Origin: an uncultured Chloroflexales bacterium | Lineage (GTDB): Bacteria; Chloroflexota; Chloroflexia; Chloroflexales; Chloroflexaceae | Assembly (NCBI GenBank): GCA_937902315.1 | Contig: CALGUG010000042.1 | Location: 1 to 55,511, forward strand | Length of the DNA stretch: 55,511 nucleotides | Direction: 5' to 3' | In this document: piece after piece, positions 16,448 to 25,318 of the stretch | Layout: each line of letters begins with the position of its first letter | Numbering within the stretch: position 1 is the first letter of the stretch | Translations under genes and position numbers: made by a program | The notes under the pieces: model-generated | What the model was told of the DNA's origin: nothing | The model's database searches: none | The model's input: only the letters and a program-made list of their open reading frames with translations

Positions 16448-18331
16448 ATGGCTATCGTTACCTTTGATACCTTGTGGCTCATTGCTAGCACCGGACTGCT
16501 TTTATTCCTACCAGGTATCGCTCTCGCACGTCTCCTTGTGCCAAAAACAACGATCGATCAGCAGATTGCGCTTGCCCCGGCTGTAAGCACAGCCTGTCTG
16601 GCTTTGATCTGGCTCTATGCCACACTGATAGGCGCTTCGATCCAGACTCTAGCGATCTGGGGCGTGCTCGGCTGTGCAGCACTGCTGCTCGTTTGGAGTC
16701 TTTCCAAACCTGCCTCTTGGCTCGAAAACACGCGCCGTCCCGCCTTCTATGCCAGTATAGCGCTCGGATTTGTAGCATTGATAGGCACCGGGTTGCGCCT
16801 CTACTGGTGGCGCGAGGCGGTGACGGCGCTCGGCAGCGATGGCTACCACCACTCGCTCATCACTCAGTTGATGATCGACCGAGGTCATTTGCCCGACAAC
16901 TACGAGCCATACGCTCCCATGGCTTCTTTCTCATATCACTTCGCTTTCCATACCGTTGCAGCCTCGCTCCATATGCTGACCGGCCGCGATGCCGTAAACC
17001 TCACCCGCTTTCTGGGTCAGGTCTACTCTATGATCGGCCTGCTTCCGATCTATGCGCTCGCCCGCCAGTTAGGCGCTCAACGAATAACTGCGCTCTGCTC
17101 GATTGGGCTGATCGCACTCCTTTCAGCCTTCCCGAGCTTTTTTCTCAACTGGAGTCGGCTCACCCAACAGACCGCACTCGCCGTTATTCCAGCAGCATTA
17201 GCGCTCACAATCGCTTTTTTTGAAGAGAAGCGCTTCGATTGGCGTTTGCTCTTGCTGAGCGGCATGCTGGTAGCTGCACTCTTCGCCGCCCACTACCTGA
17301 TTGTGTTGTACTACCTATACGCTTTCGCGCTGCTCTGTCTCTACGATCTGATTCGACGAGCGCGTCAACATATAATCGATACAAGCTACCTTTACTGGTT
17401 GACACGTCCGATCGCATTAGGAAACCTTGCGCTGCTGCTGGCTGGTCCTTGGATCTACCGTCTGATCTTCCGCTTTGTGCCTCAAGTAGCCTTGGGCACT
17501 ATCGATGGAAGCGCCGATGAGGGCTATTACAAGGTCAATGAGCTAGGCATTTCGTGGGAGAGTTACCGATTCTTCTTGTTAGCAGGTCTACTTGCAGCCT
17601 TCTTTTTGGTTTGGAAGCGAAAAAAGGGTGCCTTCTGGCTCCTCAGTTGGGCCGCGCTTAGCATCGCCTATTCCAACCCAACCTGGCTCTGGCCCGGCCT
17701 GCCTGGGGTCGGAAGACTCGACTTTATAACCGTGCTCTCTTCTAGCTATATTCCGGCTGGCATTCTTTTGGCTTTAAGCCTAGAAGAGCTTTGGAATAGC
17801 GCACAATCTATCGCTTGGCGGCCCGCGCTCTTTGCACTTCCCAGTCTGGCCTTAGTGCTGATCGGCATGCGCTTGCAAGCTAGCCTTTATGTCCCGAGCG
17901 AACGTTATGTTCAGTTGCCTGATCTGCAAGCCGCTCAATGGCTGGCCGAAAGCACCCCGAACGATAGTTTGATCATGCCGAACTGCTTTACTTGGCCCTG
18001 GTCACCCAACTATGTGGTCAGCGCCGATGCTGGCGGCTGGATGCCACTGCTGGCAAATCGTCCCGCTATCATTCCGCCTGTTATGCGCAATCTCGAGTGG
18101 GTTCCCGACGCCAGCCTTTCAGAGCGGCTCTATCAGCTTTGTCAAGGGTTAAGCAACTATCCAGAGAGCGATGAAACGCAACAGCTCTTACAAGAGAATG
18201 GTATCGAGTTGATTTACTTAGGCGAACGAGATGGATTTATTGATCCTAACCGGCTTGCCGCCCTTCCCGATCGCTATAAACTGATCTATCAGCACGACAA
18301 GGTCGAGATCTTTGAAGTTATCGATCCCTAA
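16448..18331 (+). CDS. Polytopic GT-C-like membrane protein
   Basis: The 627-residue protein has about a dozen hydrophobic segments, with a first loop 'GSDGYHHSLITQLMIDRGHLPDNYEPYAP' and a C-terminal soluble domain of about 120 residues. The topology (many helices, acidic/His first large loop, C-terminal domain) is like GT-C glycosyltransferases that use polyprenyl-phosphate sugars; the catalytic Asp would lie in the first loop. It is clearly similar to the protein at 29216-31195: both have 'SYHF/PYHWGFH', 'NPTWLWPGLPG'-type and terminal 'Y.LIYQHDKVEIFE'-type segments. ATG 16448 was chosen; a TTG ten codons upstream is less likely. Role in transfer of a sugar to the local glycan or a surface protein is inferred. 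Confidence 0.75.
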   Translation: MAIVTFDTLWLIASTGLLLFLPGIALARLLVPKTTIDQQIALAPAVSTACLALIWLYATLIGASIQTLAIWGVLGCAALLLVWSLSKPASWLENTRRPAFYASIALGFVALIGTGLRLYWWREAVTALGSDGYHHSLITQLMIDRGHLPDNYEPYAPMASFSYHFAFHTVAASLHMLTGRDAVNLTRFLGQVYSMIGLLPIYALARQLGAQRITALCSIGLIALLSAFPSFFLNWSRLTQQTALAVIPAALALTIAFFEEKRFDWRLLLLSGMLVAALFAAHYLIVLYYLYAFALLCLYDLIRRARQHIIDTSYLYWLTRPIALGNLALLLAGPWIYRLIFRFVPQVALGTIDGSADEGYYKVNELGISWESYRFFLLAGLLAAFFLVWKRKKGAFWLLSWAALSIAYSNPTWLWPGLPGVGRLDFITVLSSSYIPAGILLALSLEELWNSAQSIAWRPALFALPSLALVLIGMRLQASLYVPSERYVQLPDLQAAQWLAESTPNDSLIMPNCFTWPWSPNYVVSADAGGWMPLLANRPAIIPPVMRNLEWVPDASLSERLYQLCQGLSNYPESDETQQLLQENGIELIYLGERDGFIDPNRLAALPDRYKLIYQHDKVEIFEVIDP

Positions 18332-18343
18332 CACAAATCAAGA

Positions 18344-18364
18344 ATTTTGGTACAATGCCAAAAT
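18344..18364 (+). terminator. Weak terminator-like hairpin after the GT-C-like gene
   Basis: ATTTTGG, seven bases, CCAAAAT; AT-rich stem without a clean T tract. Confidence 0.35.
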
Positions 18365-18413
18365 CAAGTTTTCGGTTTCAAACTGATGAGACGAACCCTG
18401 AGTCTCTAGTGTT

Positions 18414-18582
18414 ATATGAAATCCGCTTGAATCGTCGTATTTTGGGAGGCTCTCTCGGCACACAGTTACAACACCGAGGTTACGGGCGAGCTGTTGGTAG
18501 CCGTAGGCGGACGCGCTAGCAGCCCTCTTTGAGAAAGATACTAGGTCGCCAAAGTGCTGAACTGATCAAACGGATTGAGTAT
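18414..18582 (+). repeat. TIR element with embedded REP core (169 bp)
   Basis: Left end ATATGAAATCCGCTT (18414-18428) and right end AAACGGATTGAGTAT (18568-18582) are diverged inverted copies of the ATACCAAATCCGTTT terminus seen at 34869 and 52846. The REP core is at 18498-18515. The left half and core match 27276-27377, with the same 84-bp spacing. Confidence 0.7.
18498..18515 (+). repeat. REP-like core, copy 5
   Basis: TAGCCGTAGGCGGACGCG, followed by CTAGCAGCCCTCTTTG as at 27360. Confidence 0.85.
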
Positions 18583-18630
18583 TAGTTTATCTTCCAAGAA
18601 GCAGCGCTGCTTTTGTTATAGGGAAAAATC

Positions 18631-19818
18631 GTGAAAATTGCATTTATTGGCCCAACATATCCATTTAGAGGCGGAATAGCCCACTATTCAACACTTTTAG
18701 TGAAACATCTGCGTCAACGTCACGATGTTCGTTTTTTCTCTTATATCAAACAGTATCCAAAATGGCTCTATCCGGGCAATACCGCTATGGATCCGAGCCC
18801 AGATTCAAGCGCGCTGCGTATCGAGTGCGAGCGACTGCTCACACCGATGAATCCTTGGACTTGGTGGAAGACGTATCGCAAGATTGTCGAATATAAGCCC
18901 GATATTCTATTGTTGCAGTGGTGGACACCTTTCTGGACACCTATGCTCTTCTTCCTCACTCGTCTGATCCGTCACCGCACCAATATCCGTATGATTTTTA
19001 TCTGCCATCACATTATCGCACCCGATGGCGGACTATTCGACTGGTTTTTAGCAAGGCGCATTCTATGGCGCGGCCACGCCTTTATTGTGATGTCGGAAGA
19101 AGACTTCGCCCTTTTACGGCGGGCGCTGCCCAAAGGGCGCATTCGCGGCACCACTCACCCGCCATACGATGTTTTCAGCAGCACCCCTATGCCCAAGGCC
19201 GAGGCCCGTGCTCAGCTAGGGCTCGACCCCGATGAGCCAGTGCTCCTCTTCTTTGGCTTGGTTCGTCGTTACAAAGGTCTTCGCCACCTGATTAAAGCCT
19301 TGCCCGAAGTGCGCAAGCAACTGCCCGTCAAGCTGGTGGTTGCAGGCGAGTTCTGGGAGGATCAACGTAGCTACGACGAACTGATTCGGCAATTAGGACT
19401 TGAAGATGCTGTTCGCATCGAAAATACCTATATTCCAAACGACGAAATGACGCTCTACTTCTCTGCGAGCGACGTCGTTATTCTGCCTTATCTCGAGGCG
19501 ACTCAGAGCGGTGTGGCCCAAGTTGCGTTCGGCTTTGAAAAGCCGATGATCGCGACCTCAGTCGGCGGCATGCCCGAGGCCATTAGCGACGGCGAGACGG
19601 GTCTGATTGTGCCCCCTGGCGATAGCAAAGCGCTGGCCGATGCGATCCTACGCTATTTCAACGAAGGCCTTGCCGAACCGTTCGCCCGGAACATCCGCCA
19701 AAACAAGGAGGAAGCATCGTGGCAACCGTTGGTTCGCTTGATCGAGGAGCTGGCAGTACCAGAAGAATCAGAACAAACTATCGCAAGCAGCCAAACAGCC
19801 TCGCCTCGTATTCTCTAA
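18631..19818 (+). CDS. Glycosyltransferase family 4 protein
   Basis: The 395-residue protein has the two-domain GT-B fold of family 4: N-terminal KIAFIGPTYPFRGGIAHYS with a glycine-rich acceptor loop, and a C-terminal nucleotide-sugar domain with LLFFGLVRRYKGLRHLIKAL, VVAGEFW, and YLEATQSGVAQVAFGFEKPMIAT, where the E-x7-like acidic pair binds the donor. No signal peptide; it acts on the cytosolic face of the membrane. GTG 18631 follows AGGGAA. The stop is 7 nt from the acyltransferase, so they form an operon. Donor and acceptor are unknown. Confidence 0.92.
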   Translation: MKIAFIGPTYPFRGGIAHYSTLLVKHLRQRHDVRFFSYIKQYPKWLYPGNTAMDPSPDSSALRIECERLLTPMNPWTWWKTYRKIVEYKPDILLLQWWTPFWTPMLFFLTRLIRHRTNIRMIFICHHIIAPDGGLFDWFLARRILWRGHAFIVMSEEDFALLRRALPKGRIRGTTHPPYDVFSSTPMPKAEARAQLGLDPDEPVLLFFGLVRRYKGLRHLIKALPEVRKQLPVKLVVAGEFWEDQRSYDELIRQLGLEDAVRIENTYIPNDEMTLYFSASDVVILPYLEATQSGVAQVAFGFEKPMIATSVGGMPEAISDGETGLIVPPGDSKALADAILRYFNEGLAEPFARNIRQNKEEASWQPLVRLIEELAVPEESEQTIASSQTASPRIL

Positions 19819-19825
19819 GATCGCT

Positions 19826-20452
19826 ATGTTCAAAAAGCGCAGATTCAGCCAATGGCTTAAAGAACGTTTGCGAGCCCGGATCTGGCAATTACAGGGCAGA
19901 CGGCCTAGCCTCCAAGAGCAATATCCCCATTTTGCCATTGGACGAGCCAGCTACGGCGATCTGAAGATCTTGGAATGGGGGAACGATGCTCAGTTGCGCA
20001 TCGGAGCCTTCTGTTCGATTTCAAACGAGGTGACGATCTTTTTAGGAGGCGAACACCACATCGACTGGGTGACAACCTACCCCTTTCCTGCCTTATGGCC
20101 TAGCGCAAGCCATATCAAAGGGCACCCTCTGAGCAAAGGCGATGTGGTGATCGGCAACGATGTCTGGATCGGCTATAAAGCAACGATTCTGTCAGGTGTT
20201 ACCATCGGTGATGGCGCGGTTGTGGGTGCGCACAGCCTCGTCACAAAGGATGTACCGCCTTATACAATTGTCGCTGGCAACCCTGCGAAAATTGTGCGCA
20301 AACGCTTCGATGATGCAACGATCGAGCGGCTTCTGAAGATCGCCTGGTGGAATTGGGACGATCAAACTATTGAGCACTTTCTGCCTCTTCTCTTACAAAA
20401 CGATATTGCGGCCTTCTTAACTGCCGCCGAATCGCTCCAGAGCAATAGATAG
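19826..20452 (+). CDS. Left-handed beta-helix (hexapeptide) O-acyltransferase
   Basis: The 208-residue protein has hexapeptide repeats typical of the CatB/VatD/LbH acetyltransferase group: 'AQLRIGAFCSIS', 'VVIGNDVWIGYKATILSGVTIGDGAVVGAHSLVTKDVPPYTIVAGNPAKIVRKRF'. GGEHHIDWV carries the likely catalytic histidine. These enzymes use acetyl-CoA to acylate sugar or other hydroxyls; here a sugar of the local glycan is the natural target. The basic N terminus (FKKRRFSQWLKERLRARIW) may favour membrane contact. It lies 7 nt after one GT4 gene and 7 nt before another. Confidence 0.9.
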   Translation: MFKKRRFSQWLKERLRARIWQLQGRRPSLQEQYPHFAIGRASYGDLKILEWGNDAQLRIGAFCSISNEVTIFLGGEHHIDWVTTYPFPALWPSASHIKGHPLSKGDVVIGNDVWIGYKATILSGVTIGDGAVVGAHSLVTKDVPPYTIVAGNPAKIVRKRFDDATIERLLKIAWWNWDDQTIEHFLPLLLQNDIAAFLTAAESLQSNR

Positions 20453-20459
20453 CAGTTCT

Positions 20460-21659
20460 ATGCGTATAACCTTTCTCTCCACATCGAGTCTCGACTACCC
20501 TTCGCCACGTGGGCGCTGGTTCCCGCTCGCTCAAGAGTTGCAGGCACAAGGGCACAAGGTTCAACTCGTTCTTCTTCACCACATGATGGACAAATTAGCG
20601 CCTCAGCAACGCCAACAGCTCCACCAAGGAGTCATGGTATACTACGCTAGTCAAATGCATGTCTATGGTCCCGTAGGCCAAAGGCGCTATTTTGGTCCAG
20701 CAGAGCTTTTAAAAGTTTCGCTTTTAGCTGCGCTGCGTTTGGGCTGGTTGGCCGCTCGTTTGCCTAGCGACGTCATTCATGTTTGCAAGCCTCAGCCTAT
20801 CAATGGCCTAGCCGGCTTACTCGCCGCTCGGATCACAGGTCGTCAGCTTTATGTCGACTGCGATGACTACGAGGCAGGAGGCAACCGTTTCGGCGCGAAG
20901 TGGCAACAACAGCTTGTGCGTTTTTGGGAAGACTGGCTGCCACGCCAAGCAGCAGGAGTAACGGTAAACACCGCCTTTCTCTACGAGCGTAACCGTAACT
21001 TGGGCATAGCAGAAGATCGTTTAGCGCATGTACCCAATGGCATTAGTCCAGACCGCCTTCAAGCTCCAGACCCTCGCAACGTTATAGATTTACGCACGGC
21101 GCTTAACCTTGGCAATGCTCCTGTAGCGGTGTACGTTGGAACCATCAGCCAAAATACGCACAATGTCGGTCTCTTAGTCGATGCGTTCGCCCAAGTCGTC
21201 GAACAGCTTCCCCAAGCCCGTTTGCTCTTAGTTGGCGATGGAGAAGATCGACACGCGATCCAAGAACAGGTTCAATCGCTCGGCCTTACAGAGCATGTCG
21301 TGATGACGGGCGCTGTCTCTGCAGAACAAGTGCCGCTCTTTTTTCGTTTAGGTCACTGTTCGATCGATCCCGTCTCAGACGATGAGGTTGCTCGCGGGCG
21401 CTCACCGCTCAAGATCGTCGAAAGCATGGCGGTAGGAGTACCCGTTGTAACAGGAGATGTGGGCGATCGACGTATTATGCTCGGAGATCGAGCTGGCATC
21501 TTGGTGGAGCCGGGCAGTCCTACAGCGCTCGCCCAAGGCATGCTGAAGATCCTAAGCGAACCACAGCTTCAGCGACAACTCAGCGAAGGTGCCCACGAAC
21601 AGGCCCAGCTCTATCGTTGGGACCGATTGGCAGAGCGTTGGTTTTCGATTTACAAATAA
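20460..21659 (+). CDS. Glycosyltransferase family 4 protein
   Basis: The 399-residue protein is a GT-B family 4 enzyme. It starts MRITFLSTSSLDYPSPRGRW; the donor domain shows VAVYVGTISQNTHNVGLLVDAF, LLLVGDGEDRHAI, MTGAVSAEQVPLFF and SPLKIVESMAVGVPVVTGDVGDRRIML, with the conserved Glu in KIVESMA. It is one of two GT4 enzymes of the locus and ends the 18631-21659 operon. A REP element follows directly after the stop. Confidence 0.92.
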   Translation: MRITFLSTSSLDYPSPRGRWFPLAQELQAQGHKVQLVLLHHMMDKLAPQQRQQLHQGVMVYYASQMHVYGPVGQRRYFGPAELLKVSLLAALRLGWLAARLPSDVIHVCKPQPINGLAGLLAARITGRQLYVDCDDYEAGGNRFGAKWQQQLVRFWEDWLPRQAAGVTVNTAFLYERNRNLGIAEDRLAHVPNGISPDRLQAPDPRNVIDLRTALNLGNAPVAVYVGTISQNTHNVGLLVDAFAQVVEQLPQARLLLVGDGEDRHAIQEQVQSLGLTEHVVMTGAVSAEQVPLFFRLGHCSIDPVSDDEVARGRSPLKIVESMAVGVPVVTGDVGDRRIMLGDRAGILVEPGSPTALAQGMLKILSEPQLQRQLSEGAHEQAQLYRWDRLAERWFSIYK

Positions 21660-21810
21660 TACGAAATCCGGTTGAGCACTTTGGGTGTTGACCTTCGACA
21701 GATTTGATAGCACATTCCGCACGCTTGGCTTTTCGGGTAGCGCTTGGGCGCAGGCAGACGAAAAGCCGAATGTAGTGAGCAAGCTGTTGATAGCCGAAGG
21801 CGGACGCGCT
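21659..21810 (+). repeat. TIR-like half element with REP core, copy 6
   Basis: ATACGAAATCCGG (21659-21671) matches the MITE terminus and begins within the stop codon of the preceding gene. The REP core (GAA variant) is at 21791-21808. No right terminus is recognised. Confidence 0.6.
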
Positions 21811-21899
21811 AGAAGCCGAATGGATGGTTGAGAGCTCTCCGCCAACTGATGCAGGATCTGAAGTGCACAAGCGAATTTGATATAAGAGAGTTATACAGC

Positions 21900-22760
21900 A
21901 TGAGTCTTAACAACAGCGAATTAGATTCTGAAAAAGCTAGCTTTCGAAGCTACTACCAGCGAATGTATCAAGAGGCGGCGCCAAGCATCAGCGCCGAGGA
22001 CCTAGCTGTTGCCTATGCCGACAATCGGCTAGCGCTCGAGTATCATGCTGCTCTCCGCAAATTCGTAAACGACTACCAGCTCCAAGCAGCCAAAGCGCTC
22101 GAGATCGGCACTGGCTCGGGTATCTTGCAAAATGTGGTCGAAGACTATATCGGAATCGATATCGCCTCTTCTTCGGGCTACTACGTCTCGAAACCTTTTA
22201 TTGCCGCATCAGCGACGGAGCTTCCTTTTCAAGACGAAAGTTTCGATCTCGTCTGGAGCATCTGGGTTTTAGAACATATTCCAGATCCTGAAGCGATGTT
22301 GCGCGAGGTGCGACGAGTACTCAAACCCGGCGGCTATTTCTTCCTATGCGCCGCTTGGGATGTGCCCCCGTGGGTCGCCCAAGGCTACGATGTGCGACCT
22401 TACAGCGATCTCTCTTGGCGCGAGAAATTCATAAAATTCACCCTTACATGGCGTAACACTATGCCATATCGCTTAGGTGTTACATTGTTTCAACGTATCA
22501 TGCGCCATATGACTGCTGTGACCACAGGCAAACAAGGGCTTTGTTTCAGAAGATTAGAGCCCAATTTTGAAACCTACTGGAGCAGCGACGCCGACGCCTG
22601 CATCGCGATCGACTCGCATGCGGTCTGGCAGTGGATGCGCGCTCAAGGCGACCAAGCGTTAGGTGTAAACTCAGCTCTCCAGGCTCTTCTTTTGCGTCAT
22701 ACTAAACCGCTGATCTTTCGCGTTAAACCTACTTCAGCACAGGCCTCTCATGCGCGTTAG
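21900..22760 (+). CDS. Class I SAM-dependent methyltransferase
   Basis: The 286-residue protein has ALEIGTGSGILQNVVEDYIGIDIA (motif I/II) and FDLVWSIWVLEHIPDPEAMLREVRRVLKPGGYFFLC (post motifs). ATG 21900 (MSLNNSEL) was chosen: an earlier TTG at 21828 lies inside the repeat, and AGAGAG lies ten bases before 21900. The last 11 nt overlap the next gene, so translation is probably coupled. Target unknown; likely a sugar hydroxyl or a lipid-linked intermediate. Confidence 0.85.
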   Translation: MSLNNSELDSEKASFRSYYQRMYQEAAPSISAEDLAVAYADNRLALEYHAALRKFVNDYQLQAAKALEIGTGSGILQNVVEDYIGIDIASSSGYYVSKPFIAASATELPFQDESFDLVWSIWVLEHIPDPEAMLREVRRVLKPGGYFFLCAAWDVPPWVAQGYDVRPYSDLSWREKFIKFTLTWRNTMPYRLGVTLFQRIMRHMTAVTTGKQGLCFRRLEPNFETYWSSDADACIAIDSHAVWQWMRAQGDQALGVNSALQALLLRHTKPLIFRVKPTSAQASHAR

Positions 22761-23625
22761 CGTTATTATCCCTAGCTTACACTCGCCCTTAATCACTGAG
22801 GTTATAGCGGCCCTCCAAGCGCAAACGCAGCCACCCCACGAAATCATCATCGTTGGCCAAGACCGCTATGGATTGATCCAGCCAGATAAGAATGTGACGT
22901 TTATTGAAACGCCTCGCCCTATCTCGGCCGCGGCTGCACGCAACCTAGGGGCAAAGCATGCCCAAGGCGAGCTATTGCTGTTTATCGACTCTGATTGTAT
23001 CGCTGCCAGAGATCTTATCGAACAAACCCTCAAGCACCATCAACAAGGGGTTATGGTAGCGTGTGGCGGTGTCGCCTTTGAAACGAAGCCCTATTGGAAT
23101 CTGTGCGATAACCTCGTCGCCCTCACCCCTTTTTTAGCTTTTCAACCAGCAGGCAACCTACCTTATCTGCCAAGCCTGAACCTTAGTATTCGACGCGAAC
23201 TCTTTTGGGAGGTGGGTGGCTTCGATGAGCACTTCCCTGGCGCTGCTGGCGAAGATACCGACCTAAGCTTTAAGCTGCGCAAACGTGGCTACAAGCTCGC
23301 TTTTCTTCCCAAGGCCCAAGTTCTCCATCGACATAATCGCATCGGAATGAATGCTGTGTGGCATCATCTGGCCCGCTTTGGGAGCACTTGGGGTGAGCTT
23401 CAGCATATTCATAGTGATCTCACTGGCACATCTCTACGCATTCAAGCCCTCAAGACAACCGGAGCTTGGGCTGTAGCCTTGGCAGTTGCGCTGTCAATAG
23501 TCGACACGCTGTTACTGTATATCCAACAACCCAAATTAATACGTTATTGGTATACAATGCCTGGCATAGTGTGGGGCAAACTAGCTTGGCACTACGGCCT
23601 GATTTTGTATATCAATCATAGGTAA
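22750..23625 (+). CDS. Glycosyltransferase family 2 protein
   Basis: The 291-residue protein is a GT-A family 2 enzyme: MRVSVIIPSLHSP at the N terminus, AAAARNLGAKHAQGELLLFIDSDC with the metal/nucleotide-binding D-S-D (about 76-78), and a GGFDEHFPGAAGEDTDLSFKLRKRGYKL acceptor block with the catalytic ED. A C-terminal hydrophobic segment (about 238-257) may anchor it. It overlaps the upstream methyltransferase by 11 nt and ends 3 nt before the YbhN-type gene. Confidence 0.92.
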   Translation: MRVSVIIPSLHSPLITEVIAALQAQTQPPHEIIIVGQDRYGLIQPDKNVTFIETPRPISAAAARNLGAKHAQGELLLFIDSDCIAARDLIEQTLKHHQQGVMVACGGVAFETKPYWNLCDNLVALTPFLAFQPAGNLPYLPSLNLSIRRELFWEVGGFDEHFPGAAGEDTDLSFKLRKRGYKLAFLPKAQVLHRHNRIGMNAVWHHLARFGSTWGELQHIHSDLTGTSLRIQALKTTGAWAVALAVALSIVDTLLLYIQQPKLIRYWYTMPGIVWGKLAWHYGLILYINHR

Positions 23626-23628
23626 AAT

Positions 23629-24597
23629 ATGCTAACCGACCAAACCTCGGGTTCGCGCTTGTTACACAAAATTCGTCAACGTATTCAGCATGTTATAAGC
23701 TCATTCCAGAGCCATAGATGGCAATGGCTTTTAGGCATAAGCTGTTTTTTTCTTGTTAATGGTTATATTGGATATTTACTCTACAAAGACTGGGGAGCCT
23801 TACAACAGGACGGTTGGAACTGGCTACGACCCGATATTCGCTGGTTAGCGCTGACGGCCGTCGTTCAGTTTATCGGTTTACTGTTTGCGATCTCTGGTTG
23901 GTGGTTTATTATGCGCCAGTTTGGTTACGATATATCCTTCCGGCGCCATTATAAAAACTACACCATAGCTAGTCTTGCACGCAAACTGCCAGGAATAGGC
24001 TGGGATATCATCAGTCGTGTCTACCTCTATCAAAAAGAGGGTGGCAGTAAAGTGCAAGTCTCGATCGCTACAGTGACCGAAACAATTATCCTCGGCGTCT
24101 CCAGCACCATCATCGCACTTATCACGCTGGCATTGCCCGGCAGCCTTGTCAATAGCATCAATCCTTGGATCTTAGTTGCTATCCTTGCGGTCTTTGTTTC
24201 ACTTGTACCAACACCGCTTTTCAAACGTTTCCTCGACTGGCTTAACAGATATAACCAAGCTGGAGCCAATTTACGTTGGCAACATCTCTTCGCTTGGGTC
24301 GGCTTCAACCTGATCTCCATCACTTTAGGCGGGGTTGGGCTATATTGCTTTTGCAGCGCCTTCGGCTTCGATGGGAGCGCCTCGCTTGTGCCAGTTATTC
24401 AATGCTGGGCCTTGGTTATGGTTTCTGGGATCATTTTGGCCTGGATTCCCGCCGACCTCGGTGTAACCAATGGTATTATTATCGTTGCCCTCAGCACCAT
24501 GATGCCCGCCCATCAAGCGATTGTTTTATTGGTCGCCTGGCGGGTTTGGAACACAATTAACGAGATCGTCTGGGGGGGAATTGGACTAACACTATGA
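23629..24597 (+). CDS. YbhN/UPF0104-type integral membrane protein
   Basis: The 322-residue protein has about seven to eight transmembrane segments and resembles the membrane domain of lysylphosphatidylglycerol synthases/flippases (AglD2/YbhN-like): 'IASLARKLPGIGWDIISRVYLYQKEG', 'TETIILGVSSTIIAL' and the terminal 'WIPADLGVTNGIIIVALS' are typical blocks. No aminoacyl-transferase domain is attached, so it is not an MprF. In glycan loci such proteins often accompany GT2 enzymes and may help lipid or lipid-linked sugar translocation. Its stop overlaps the next start as ATGA. Confidence 0.82.
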   Translation: MLTDQTSGSRLLHKIRQRIQHVISSFQSHRWQWLLGISCFFLVNGYIGYLLYKDWGALQQDGWNWLRPDIRWLALTAVVQFIGLLFAISGWWFIMRQFGYDISFRRHYKNYTIASLARKLPGIGWDIISRVYLYQKEGGSKVQVSIATVTETIILGVSSTIIALITLALPGSLVNSINPWILVAILAVFVSLVPTPLFKRFLDWLNRYNQAGANLRWQHLFAWVGFNLISITLGGVGLYCFCSAFGFDGSASLVPVIQCWALVMVSGIILAWIPADLGVTNGIIIVALSTMMPAHQAIVLLVAWRVWNTINEIVWGGIGLTL

Positions 24598-25313
24598 TCG
24601 AATTGCGACGAGAAACTCAAGGGGCCGACAACACTCAATCGGCCTATGATGTGTTATATAGCGATGTTGCCGTTATGCAACATTGGGATTCTTATTTTCA
24701 CTGGATTCTCAAGCAACTAAAACCTGCGCCTGGCAGCTCTTTGCTTGATGTCAGCTGTGGCACTGGCCTTTTAATGAAAGCTGCCCATTCCTATAAACTC
24801 AATGCGATGGGCGTTGACTTCTCGCGAGTAGCGATCGAAGAAGCTCGTAAATATGGCCCTGCCTTCTTGGGAAACGGCGAGAAGCTCCCACTGCCAGATA
24901 ATTCATTTGATTATGTGGTCAATTTAGGCAGTCTCGAGCACTTTGAAGACATGGCGAGCGGTGTTAAAGAGATGGCTCGTGTCCTTAAACCGAGCGGCCA
25001 AGCCTGCATTCTAGTGCCCAACACCTATGGCCTTCTCTGGACGATCTGGCATGCCAAAAACACTGGCGAAGTATTCGCCGACGATCAGCCACTCCAACGC
25101 TATGGTTCACGTATGCAATGGCAACGCCTGCTTGAAAACAACGGCTTGCACGTCGAACGCGTGATCGGCTATGAACTTGCGCCGCCAAAAGGTTTACGTC
25201 ATTGGTGGGCTTACCTACGCCATCCAAAGATCCATATGACAAAGCTCTTGCTGTGGCGCTTCATTCCGGTTAATCTTGCCAGTATGTTGGTATTTTTCTG
25301 TCGTAAAGGATAG
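24594..25313 (+). CDS. Class I SAM-dependent methyltransferase
   Basis: The 239-residue protein has SLLDVSCGTGLLMKAA (motif I), MGVDFS (acidic loop), FDYVVNLGSLEHFEDM and MARVLKPSGQACILVPNTYG. It resembles the UbiE/Methyltransf_11 group. The 4-nt ATGA overlap with the membrane protein indicates coupling. Substrate unknown. Confidence 0.87.
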   Translation: MIELRRETQGADNTQSAYDVLYSDVAVMQHWDSYFHWILKQLKPAPGSSLLDVSCGTGLLMKAAHSYKLNAMGVDFSRVAIEEARKYGPAFLGNGEKLPLPDNSFDYVVNLGSLEHFEDMASGVKEMARVLKPSGQACILVPNTYGLLWTIWHAKNTGEVFADDQPLQRYGSRMQWQRLLENNGLHVERVIGYELAPPKGLRHWWAYLRHPKIHMTKLLLWRFIPVNLASMLVFFCRKG

Positions 25314-25318
25314 CCTCG